DNA from: Sphingobacteriales bacterium
GTDB lineage: Bacteria > Bacteroidota > Bacteroidia > Chitinophagales > UBA2359
Direction of reading: 5' to 3'
Length of the DNA: 64,000 nt
NCBI GenBank assembly: GCA_016711285.1
Contig: JADJTG010000013.1
Span: forward strand, 102,001 to 166,000
In this document: one piece after another, positions 46,899-53,945 of the stretch
Numbering within the stretch: the first letter of the stretch is position 1
Layout: each line of letters starts with the position of its first letter
Made by a program: the position numbers and the translations under genes
The notes under the pieces: model-generated
What the model was told of the DNA's origin: nothing
Seen by the model: only the letters and a program-made list of their open reading frames with translations
Databases searched by the model: none

Positions 46899-49037
46899 CT
46901 AATGATCTTCTTGGTGCTGAGTATCTTTTTTGTGTTGATCTGCCAATTCTTGCTGGATATTGAAAGGCACAGGGGCATAGTTGTCAAATTGCATTTTGTA
47001 TTTGGCTTTGCCTTGTGTAATAGAGCGCAAGGTGGCTGAATAATCGTGCATTTCGGCTAAGGGTATGCGGGCAATGATTTTTTGATAGTGTCCTTCTGCT
47101 TCCATACCTTCAATGATGCCGCGCCGTGTTTGCAGGTCGCTCATTACGTCTCCCATAGCTTCGCTGTCCACTAATACTTCCACATGATAAATCGGCTCTA
47201 ACACCTGTGGTTGCGCATCTTGAAATGCCTCTTTGAATGCCATCATACCTGCAATTTTAAAAGCCATATCGTTGGAGTCCACCGAGTGCATTTTGCCGTC
47301 ATACACACTTACCCGAATATCGCGCACATAACTGCCCGTGATGGGACCATTTTCCATTTTTTCAATAATACCTTTGGTAATGGCACTCATAAAGCGCGTA
47401 TCAATAGCACCGCCTACGACACAATTATTAAATACCAACTTGCCACCCCAGGGCATGAGGTGTTCGTCGGTATGGCGTACCTGAATACCGGCAGGCGGCG
47501 GCATGTGCTCGTGGTAAGGCTCTATGAGCAGGTGCACTTCCGCAAATTGTCCTGCCCCGCCGCTTTGTTTTTTGTGGCGATAAATGGAGCGTGCCTCTTT
47601 TTGTATGGTTTCGCGATAAGGAATACGCGGTGGCTCAAAATTGATTTGTATTTTGTAGTTGTGTTCTATTTTCCATTTTGCCACATTGAGGTGGAGTTCG
47701 CCCTGTGCGTGCAAGATGGTTTGTTTTAGCTCCTGCGAATGTTCTACATGCAAAGTGGGGTCTTCTTCTTGCAAAACGTGCAATGCCGTTGCCAATTTTT
47801 CTATATCTGCCTTGTTTGGCGTAGTGATGGCTGTGCGCACTCGCGGTGCCGGAAACTGTATTTGTGTAATATGAAAAGGCTGACCTTTGGGGTGCAATGT
47901 ATTATTGGTATGTGTGTTTTTGAGCTTTACCGTAGCACCGATGTCGCCGGCGTGGAGTTCGGAGATGTTTTCACGGTTTTTGCCGTTCATCAAAAACAAA
48001 TGCGAGATGCGTTCCACCGCTCCCGTCTGCGAATTGACAAGTTCGTCGCCGTTGTGTACTACTCCCGAATATACTTTAAAAAACGACATATCGCCCAAAT
48101 GCGGCTCGGAGATGGTTTTATACACAAACAATACCGCCGATCCTTTGGGGTCGCAGGCTAAGGTTTTCCCGCTTTCGCGCAATACGGGCGGCGCATCGGA
48201 AGCAGCCGGAGCTACATCATTCAAAAATCCCATAATGCGCCCACTGCCCATATCTTTGGTTGCCGAACAACAAAACAAAGGAAATATATCGTGGTGCACC
48301 ATGGCTAATTTTAAGCCGCGTGTCATTTCTTCTTCCGTCAGCTCACCTTTTTCAAAATAAAGTTCCATCAAAGAGTCGTCGTGTTCGGCAATGGCTTCTA
48401 CCAATTCTTTATGGAGTGTTTCGGCGCGCTCGACTTCGGACGCAGGAATGGGTTTTTTGATAGGTTTGCCGCCATTGGCATCAAATTCATACAGCGTCAT
48501 TTTGAGTACGTCAATAATAGCATTAAAACCCGTACCCGCATTGAGAGGATATTGAACAATGGCTATATTTCTGCCAAAACGGTCTTTGGCTTGCTCTACG
48601 GTTTTGTCATAGTCGGCTTTTTCGTGGTCTAATTGGTTCACCACCAATATCATCGGCGTTTTAAATTGCTCGGTATATTCCCAAATAATTTCTGTTCCTA
48701 CTTCTACTCCATTCTGAGCATTGAGCACCATCACGCCGGTATCTGCCACACGCAACGCCGACACCACCTCTCCTACAAAATCATCAAAACCCGGCGTATC
48801 AATAATATTGATTTTACTGTCTTTCCAAGCAGTGTGCAAAAGCGTGCTGAACAAAGAACTGCCACGTTCGCGCTCTAATTCGTGATAATCGGAAGTGAGC
48901 GTTCCGGCATCGGTGGTGCCGCGCCGATTTAGTAATCCCGCTTCGTAGAGCATACACTCGGCGAGTGTGCTTTTGCCACTGCCCGAATGCCCCAAAAGCG
49001 TAATGTTTTTAATGTTGGGGGTGTGATAAACTTTCAT
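46899..49037 (-). CDS. EF-G-like translational GTPase
   Basis: 712 residues from ATG 49037 (MKVYHTPNIKNITLLGHSGSGKS); the frame is open back to 49229, but that stretch is not GTPase-like and would overlap the divergent gene. G1 GHSGSGKS, G3 DTPGFDDF and G4 NQLDHEKAD (NQxD instead of NKxD) are visible. Domains II-V follow with the EF-G fold, including ILHAQGELHLNV and EPIYHVEVLVDSEAMGDV. It is a paralogue group of EF-G ('elongation factor G-like protein') and lacks the strict NKxD and switch-I motifs of the canonical factor; whether it acts in translocation or ribosome recycling is not certain. The main fusA is not in the window. Confidence 0.85.
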   Translation of the reverse strand: MKVYHTPNIKNITLLGHSGSGKSTLAECMLYEAGLLNRRGTTDAGTLTSDYHELERERGSSLFSTLLHTAWKDSKINIIDTPGFDDFVGEVVSALRVADTGVMVLNAQNGVEVGTEIIWEYTEQFKTPMILVVNQLDHEKADYDKTVEQAKDRFGRNIAIVQYPLNAGTGFNAIIDVLKMTLYEFDANGGKPIKKPIPASEVERAETLHKELVEAIAEHDDSLMELYFEKGELTEEEMTRGLKLAMVHHDIFPLFCCSATKDMGSGRIMGFLNDVAPAASDAPPVLRESGKTLACDPKGSAVLFVYKTISEPHLGDMSFFKVYSGVVHNGDELVNSQTGAVERISHLFLMNGKNRENISELHAGDIGATVKLKNTHTNNTLHPKGQPFHITQIQFPAPRVRTAITTPNKADIEKLATALHVLQEEDPTLHVEHSQELKQTILHAQGELHLNVAKWKIEHNYKIQINFEPPRIPYRETIQKEARSIYRHKKQSGGAGQFAEVHLLIEPYHEHMPPPAGIQVRHTDEHLMPWGGKLVFNNCVVGGAIDTRFMSAITKGIIEKMENGPITGSYVRDIRVSVYDGKMHSVDSNDMAFKIAGMMAFKEAFQDAQPQVLEPIYHVEVLVDSEAMGDVMSDLQTRRGIIEGMEAEGHYQKIIARIPLAEMHDYSATLRSITQGKAKYKMQFDNYAPVPFNIQQELADQHKKDTQHQEDH

Positions 49038-49189
49038 AAGAACGCTATGTTTTTTATAAAATAAAATAAAGCCGAATATAGCAATTTTTTTGCAGATGCC
49101 AAAAAATAAAAATGCTGCTCTGCCATTGCTGTTTTTTTCTGCCGCAAAAAAAATTAACCTGTCGTAAAAAAACCCTTCGTACTGCGCTT

Positions 49190-49197
49190 TACTTTTG
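49190..49197 (+). promoter_or_regulatory. -7 box for the LD-carboxypeptidase gene
   Basis: TACTTTTG matches TAnnTTTG, 23 bp before the ATG at 49221. The 183-bp divergent gap to the EF-G-like gene holds no other feature. Confidence 0.4.
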
Positions 49198-49220
49198 CCG
49201 TATATTTCGCAAAAATAAAT

Positions 49221-50132
49221 ATGACACAAAAAATTGCTCCGCTACAAGTCGGCGATACCGTTGCACTTATCAGCACGGCTCGTGCTTTTGATGCTGTTTC
49301 GCTACAGCCCGCCATTGCCCTACTGCATCAGTGGGGTTTGAAATGCAAAGTGGGCAGAAGCATCGGCGCACGGCAGCATCAATTTGCCGGTGATGACGAC
49401 TTCCGCGCCGCCGACCTGCAAATGATGTTAGATGACGACAACATCAAAGCGATATGGTTTGCCAAAGGTGGCTACGGCACCGTGCGCATCTTGGATAAAG
49501 TTGATTTTTCGCGCTTTTACCGCCACCCCAAATGGCTCATCGGTTATAGCGACCTCACCGCTTTGTTTGGTCATATTGCCGCACGCCGCTCCCGACTACC
49601 CTTGCTGCACGCCACTATGCCTACTTCGCTTGCTAACACCGATATGGCGGCTCTCGATGCTTTGAAAAATACACTTTTCGGCGAAAAAATGACCTATCAC
49701 CTGCCGCCGCACCCGCTTCAACGGGGCGGTGTGGTATCTGCTGCCCCCCTGATAGGCGGCAATTTGTCGGTTTTGTACAGCTTGCTCGGCAGCAGTTCGG
49801 AGGCAAGCTGGAAAGGCAAAATTTTGTTTCTGGAAGATATTGACGAATACCTCTATCATATTGACAGAATGATGTGCAACCTGCAACGCAGTAGAAAACT
49901 GGCACAATTGGCGGCATTGGTAGTGGGTGGTTTTACGGATATGAACGACAATAGTGTAGCTTTCGGAAAATCTGCTGAAGCTATCATTGCCGAACATTGC
50001 AGCAGCTACCAATTTCCTGTTGCTTTTGGTATGGCAGCAGGGCATCAAAGCAATAATTTTCCTTTAAAATTGGGCGCATTGTGGCAACTCCATGTAATGC
50101 CCACCGGAGCAACTCTGAAAGAATTATACTAA
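49221..50132 (+). CDS. LD-carboxypeptidase, peptidase family S66
   Basis: 303 residues, starting TQKIAPLQVGDTVALIS. The S66 triad is visible: nucleophile Ser110 in WLIGYSDLTAL, Glu near 206 in ILFLEDIDEYLYHIDR and His near 275 in GMAAGHQSNNFPL. AKGGYGTVRILDKVD is a further family signature. The enzyme removes the terminal D-Ala from murein tetrapeptides in the cytoplasm (peptidoglycan recycling), as LdcA does in E. coli. No signal peptide is seen. It is alone, followed by the repeat-rich accessory stretch. Confidence 0.92.
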   Translation: MTQKIAPLQVGDTVALISTARAFDAVSLQPAIALLHQWGLKCKVGRSIGARQHQFAGDDDFRAADLQMMLDDDNIKAIWFAKGGYGTVRILDKVDFSRFYRHPKWLIGYSDLTALFGHIAARRSRLPLLHATMPTSLANTDMAALDALKNTLFGEKMTYHLPPHPLQRGGVVSAAPLIGGNLSVLYSLLGSSSEASWKGKILFLEDIDEYLYHIDRMMCNLQRSRKLAQLAALVVGGFTDMNDNSVAFGKSAEAIIAEHCSSYQFPVAFGMAAGHQSNNFPLKLGALWQLHVMPTGATLKELY

Positions 50133-50473
50133 AATTAGATAAAAGATGTGTGCTTTTTGGGTGCGCAAACCTTAATTATAATTACTGAACCTTGTTTTTT
50201 GAACACGGATTTGATGGATTGAACAGATTTTCTCCGATCAAAAATCTTTGATGCTCATCTGTTTCATCATTTATCATATAAAAAGCAGACGAACCTTAGC
50301 CTGTATAATGAATATGTGCAGTAAATAAATTATTTTAGTATAAAAATCCCTTATTTATAAGGCAAATATTAATAACTCTTTATTATTGCAACTATTGTTG
50401 GAGGGTAGCCGAGGGGTGGGGGGGGGTACCTATGGGGGTACCCCCCCCTACCTATATAAGTACCCCCCCCTAC
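50133..50473. other. Non-coding spacer with poly-G/poly-C inverted repeats
   Basis: No gene seen. At about 50200-50260 the wording GAACACGGATTTGATGG, then AACAGATTTTC, looks like another dispersed Bacteroidota repeat. At 50418-50470 nine G followed by TACC face eight C after GGTA, with a second block of eight C at 50463-50470; the G-run and C-runs can pair into hairpins and the G-run could form a quadruplex. The block directly abuts the 21-bp tandem array. Confidence 0.5.
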
Positions 50474-51585
50474 CTCAGAACTCGGTTAGCTCACTTCTGA
50501 ACTCGGTTAGCTCACCTCAGAACTCGGTTAGCTCACTTCTGAACTCGGTTAGCTCACCTCAGAACTCGGTTAGCTCACCTCAGAACTCGGTTAGCTCACC
50601 TCAGAACTCGGTTAGCTCTCCTCAGAACTCGGCTAACTCACCTCTAAACTCGGTTAGCTCACCTCAGAACTCGGTTAGCTCACCTCAGAACTCGGCTAAC
50701 TCACCTCTAAACTCGGTTAGCTCACCTCAGAACTCGGTTAGCTCACCTCAGAACTCGGTTAGCTCACCTCAGAACTCGGTTAGCTCACCTCAGAACTCGG
50801 CTAACTCACCTCCGAACTCGGTTAGCTTACTTCTGAACTCGGTTAGCTTACTTCTGAACTCGGTTAGCTTACTTCTGAACTCGGTTAACTCACTTCTGAA
50901 CTCGGTTAACTCACTTCTGAACTCGGTTAACTCACTTCTGAACTCGGTTAACTCACTTCTGAACTCGGTTAACTCACTTCTGAACTCGGTTAACTCACTT
51001 CTGAACTCGGTTAACTCACTTCTGAACTCGGTTAACTCACTTCTGAACTCGGTTAACTCACTTCTGAACTCGGTTAACTCACTTCTGAACTCGGTTAACT
51101 CACTTCTGAACTCGGTTAACTCACTTCTGAACTCGGTTAACTCACTTCTGAACTCGGTTAACTCACTTCTGAACTCGGTTAACTCACTTCTGAACTCGGT
51201 TAACTCACTTCTGAACTCGGTTAACTCACTTCTGAACTCGGTTAACTCACTTCTGAACTCGTTAACTCACTTCTGAACTCGTTAACTCACTTCTGAACTC
51301 GGTTAACTCACTTCTGAACTCGGTTAACTCCTTCTGAACTCGGTTAACTCACTTCTGAACTCGGTTAACTCACTTCTGAACTCGGTTAACTCACTTCTGA
51401 ACTCGGTTAACTCACTTCTGAACTCGGTTAACTCACTTCTGAACTCGGTTAACTCACTTCTGAACTCGGTTAACTCACTTCTGAACTCGGTTAACTCACT
51501 TCTGAACTCGGTTAACTCACTTCCTGAACTCGGTTAACTCACTTCTGAACTCGGTTAACTCACTTCTGAACTCGGTTAACTCAGT
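50474..51585. repeat. 21-bp tandem repeat array (minisatellite), about 53 copies
   Basis: The unit is 21 bp and starts GAACTCGGTTAACT then CACTTCT. The left third (to about 50810) is a mixture of variants (GGTTAGCTCACCTCA, GGCTAACTCACCTCT). From about 50880 onward copies are almost identical. Single-base indels occur near 51260, 51281, 51330 and 51523. One forward frame and one reverse frame stay open because 21 is divisible by 3; the forward one gives a seven-residue repeat such as NSVNSLL but has only a TTG start and no domain, so I do not call it a gene. Each unit contains AACTC twice, nine and twelve bases apart, giving a mean period of 10.5 bp. Confidence 0.95.
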
Positions 51586-51594
51586 TTTTTTTTA

Positions 51595-51625
51595 ACTTTG
51601 ACAAATTTTTGAACTTTGTCAAAGT
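51595..51625. other. Inverted repeat at the right end of the array
   Basis: ACTTTGACAAA and TTTGTCAAAGT form a perfect 11-bp stem with the nine-base loop TTTTTGAAC. A T-run lies before it rather than after it, so it fits a minus-strand terminator or a structural repeat better than a plus-strand terminator. Confidence 0.6.
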
Positions 51626-51642
51626 GGTGGGCAACAAAAAAA

Positions 51643-51691
51643 CCTACCTATCCTCTAATCCTAAAAATAAAGGTTCAGACAAATGGAAGTT
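51643..51691. repeat. 49-bp direct repeat, left copy
   Basis: CCTACCTATCC, then ATCCTAAAAATAAAGG, TTCAGACAAATGGAAGTT. It recurs with a few changes at 52673-52721. The text belongs to a known-looking dispersed family (CTATCCxxTAATCCTxAAAA) in Bacteroidota intergenic DNA (recollection). Confidence 0.7.
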
Positions 51692-51705
51692 GGCGGTAAT
51701 TTGAA

Positions 51706-52584
51706 ATGAGACAAATCTTAATCATAATAGCAATAGCATTAATTGGATGTCAGACGGAAAAGACAGAAACTTCCGTTGACTTCAAAACAACTGTTTTCAA
51801 TTTGGACAGCCCTAAAGATTCAATCAGTTTTGCGGATTGGCAGGAAACTCATTTATCAAATCAAACCAGCCAAAAAATTGACACCTTATTATTTTCACAA
51901 GACACTATTGCAGTTGGTGAACTGTATTATTCTGACGACCAGTTTTTAGTTTATGGATATTGTCAGGGAGAATTTGGCGGTGCTTTGATGTTTCAAGCAA
52001 GAGAATCAAAGGACTCAATTTATTATCTTGAATGCACTTGCCCCGTAATGATAGACAAAAGAGATGATGGCTATTACATTACAGAATCTTTGGCTCATAT
52101 AGATGGATTCGGAAAAGTTCAATGTTTAAAATATCCTAAAGAGTTAGTAAATGTTCATATAGATAGCCTAAGAACAGAATGGAAAGTCAAAAAGTATCCT
52201 GACCTAACCGAACATGAAATATGGAAAAAACTTGAAAACCAAGGAACCGTTTTAATTGACACCATTGGATTAACTTTCAGTATGTTTTTTCCTTATGATA
52301 ATGAAAATTACCTGATTTTTTCTGACTATCAAAACACCTATCTCGGGTTATTAACCACAAATAGCCTAAAAACTGTGGATACTTTATTGAACCTACCTAC
52401 TTGGACATATAATGATGCACTGAATGACAAAATAAACGGTTATTATCACTACAACTTCAGACGAAGAAGTGATTACAGTAATGACAAAATTATACAAAAA
52501 ACCGTTTCTTCGGGTGACATATTCGCAAAAGGCGATTCAATAGTAATCGCTTATAGATTTAATGAGACGACTGAAAATAAATAA
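51706..52584 (+). CDS. Lipoprotein of unknown function in a repeat-flanked segment
   Basis: 292 residues. Start RQILIIIAIALIGC, a lipoprotein signal with the lipidated Cys at 15. No recognised domain; the body alternates short beta strands (FLVYGYCQGEFGGALMF, YYLECTCPVMIDKRDDGYY) and has a CTC motif. Codon use is A/T-rich like the transposase region, unlike neighbouring core genes. It is bracketed by the two 49-bp repeats and followed by an imperfect palindrome that recalls an integron-type cassette end. It may be a mobile cassette gene (inference). Confidence 0.7.
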   Translation: MRQILIIIAIALIGCQTEKTETSVDFKTTVFNLDSPKDSISFADWQETHLSNQTSQKIDTLLFSQDTIAVGELYYSDDQFLVYGYCQGEFGGALMFQARESKDSIYYLECTCPVMIDKRDDGYYITESLAHIDGFGKVQCLKYPKELVNVHIDSLRTEWKVKKYPDLTEHEIWKKLENQGTVLIDTIGLTFSMFFPYDNENYLIFSDYQNTYLGLLTTNSLKTVDTLLNLPTWTYNDALNDKINGYYHYNFRRRSDYSNDKIIQKTVSSGDIFAKGDSIVIAYRFNETTENK

Positions 52585-52589
52585 AAAAC

Positions 52590-52665
52590 TACTGCCAACA
52601 ATGGTTAAAAAATCATAGCTGCCCTTCGGAACAGTAACGCTTTTTAGCCGAGCCGTTGTGAAAAA
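52590..52665. other. Imperfect palindrome after the lipoprotein gene, attC-like
   Basis: CTGCCAACAATGGTTAAAAA on the left and TTTTTAGCCGAGCCGTTG on the right pair in blocks (CAAC/GTTG, GG/CC, AAAAA/TTTTT) with unpaired bases between, around a GCCCTTCGGAACAG loop region. The layout recalls a folded attC site just downstream of a promoter-less gene. The canonical RYYYAAC/GTTRRRY cores are not exact, and no integrase is in the window, so this is tentative. Confidence 0.3.
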
Positions 52666-52672
52666 CAAAAAT

Positions 52673-52721
52673 CCTGTCTATCCCTTCATCCTAAAAATAA
52701 AGGTTCAGGCAAATGGAAGTT
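52673..52721. repeat. 49-bp direct repeat, right copy
   Basis: CCTGTCTATCCC, then ATCCTAAAAATAAAGG, TTCAGGCAAATGGAAGTT. It is followed directly by TTGAACTCGGTTAGCTTA, a single partial unit of the 21-bp array, and then by the IS element. Confidence 0.7.
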
Positions 52722-52738
52722 TTGAACTCGGTTAGCTT

Positions 52739-53853
52739 ATACCATTAAAACAACTATTTGGCATAGTTATTATGGTATGGTAATTATGTCATTACCCATA
52801 GAACTTATCATAAAAGAGTCAGCAGATTACCTAAAACAGCTACATAAAAAGCCAAAAGGAAGGGCGTTTCTAAAATAAAGATGTTGATGAATATCCAAAG
52901 CGGTATCCACCACAATCATCTTCTTGCCATCAAGTCAGGGGCTTCTGTGCGTTCGATAAACAGGTGGAAAGCTACTTACCAATCGCAGGGACTTGATGGA
53001 TTGCTCAGGGACAATAGAGGTGGTGATTTCCGTAGCCAACTCGAGACAGCAGACAAGGAGCGGATATCGCAAAAGCTAAAAGATCCCAAGAATGGGTTGC
53101 GCACCTACAAAGAAGCACAGCAGTGGCTGAAGTCGGAGTTGGGTATTGAAAAGCAATACAATACGGTAAGGATGTATCTGAAGCGAAACTTTGGCACAAA
53201 ACTCAAGGTGGGTAGAAAAAGCCATATCAAAAAGGACGAAGCGGCGGTTGATACTTTTAAAAAAAACTTATCAAACACGCAGAAGGCATTAAAAATAAGG
53301 AGTTTCGTCTTTCAGGCTGCCAGTGTATAAATATTTATGTTGCTGACGAAAGCAGGGTCGGGTTATTGCCCAATATAAGACGATGCCTTACCGCAAAGGG
53401 CGTAAAACCCATCGTAGCTTACCAACATCGCTTCCAAAACTTCTATCTCTTTGGTGCCTATTCCCCCATCAACGGAGACAATCTTACCTTAGAAATGCCT
53501 TACTGTAATACGGTCTGCTTTCAAATATTTATAGATAAACTCTCCGTACAAAAGCCTGAAGAATTCAAGATAATTCTACTTGACAATGGTGCTTTTCACC
53601 ACAGCCGACAATTGGTAATTCCTAAAAATATTCATCTGTTGTTTATTCCTCCTTACTCTCCCGAATTAAACCCCGCAGAGATGATATGGCGATTCATCAA
53701 GGGCAAAACTGCTAACATTATTTGCAAAGATCTGGAAGAACTCTCCGCCAAAGTCACTGATATTATCAACGATATGAGTAACGTTATCATTCAATCCATT
53801 ACAGGTTGGAAACTTTTTACAAACTGTGCCTTTTAGATGTTTATTTGGTATTA
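52739..53853 (+). mobile_element. IS630-family insertion sequence, degraded
   Basis: The left end ATACCATTAAAACA...GGCATAG and the reverse complement of the right end (ATACCAAATAAACA...GGCACAG) align over about 28 bp with several mismatches, giving terminal inverted repeats at about 52739-52767 and 53824-53852. TA dinucleotides are present at both edges, as expected for IS630, though exact ends are uncertain by one or two bases. The left end abuts a partial 21-bp array unit. Inside is one transposase gene with two frameshifts. Confidence 0.7.
52777..53836 (+). pseudogene. IS630-family transposase in three frames
   Basis: Joined reading: MVIMSLPIELIIKESADYL..., then the helix-turn-helix part (SVRSINRWKATYQSQGLDGLL) and the DDE domain. 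The catalytic set is Asp in YVADESRVGLLP, Asp in IILLDNGAFHHS and Glu in SPELNPAEMIWR. The first frame ends at TAA just after RAFLK (one extra base near 52872-52879). The second ends at 53330 because a run of five A at 53291-53295 should be six. The fixed total is about 353 residues, usual for IS630. Two indels argue against programmed frameshifting; the element is dead or the sequence is in error. Confidence 0.8.
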
Positions 53854-53884
53854 GTTCTCAGAACGGGCGTGTTGGAGGTAAAAA

Positions 53885-53921
53885 AAATCGCCTCTTTTCT
53901 AAAAAAGAGACGATTGAAAAA
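53885..53921 (-). terminator. Terminator after secA
   Basis: AATCGCCTCTTTT and AAAAGAGACGATT pair at all but one position. On the minus strand the stem is followed by eight T. It lies 25 bp after the secA stop. Confidence 0.75.
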
Positions 53922-53945
53922 AACTGAATATAAAACCAATTTTAT

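Noticed and set aside
50474..51585. CRISPR array
   Set aside because: The 21-bp units are contiguous with no unique spacers, and no cas genes are in the window. This is a plain tandem repeat.
52777..53836. Programmed frameshift in the IS630 transposase
   Set aside because: Two separate shifts would be needed, one an extra and one a missing base, without a classical slippery heptamer plus stem; decay or sequence error is simpler.
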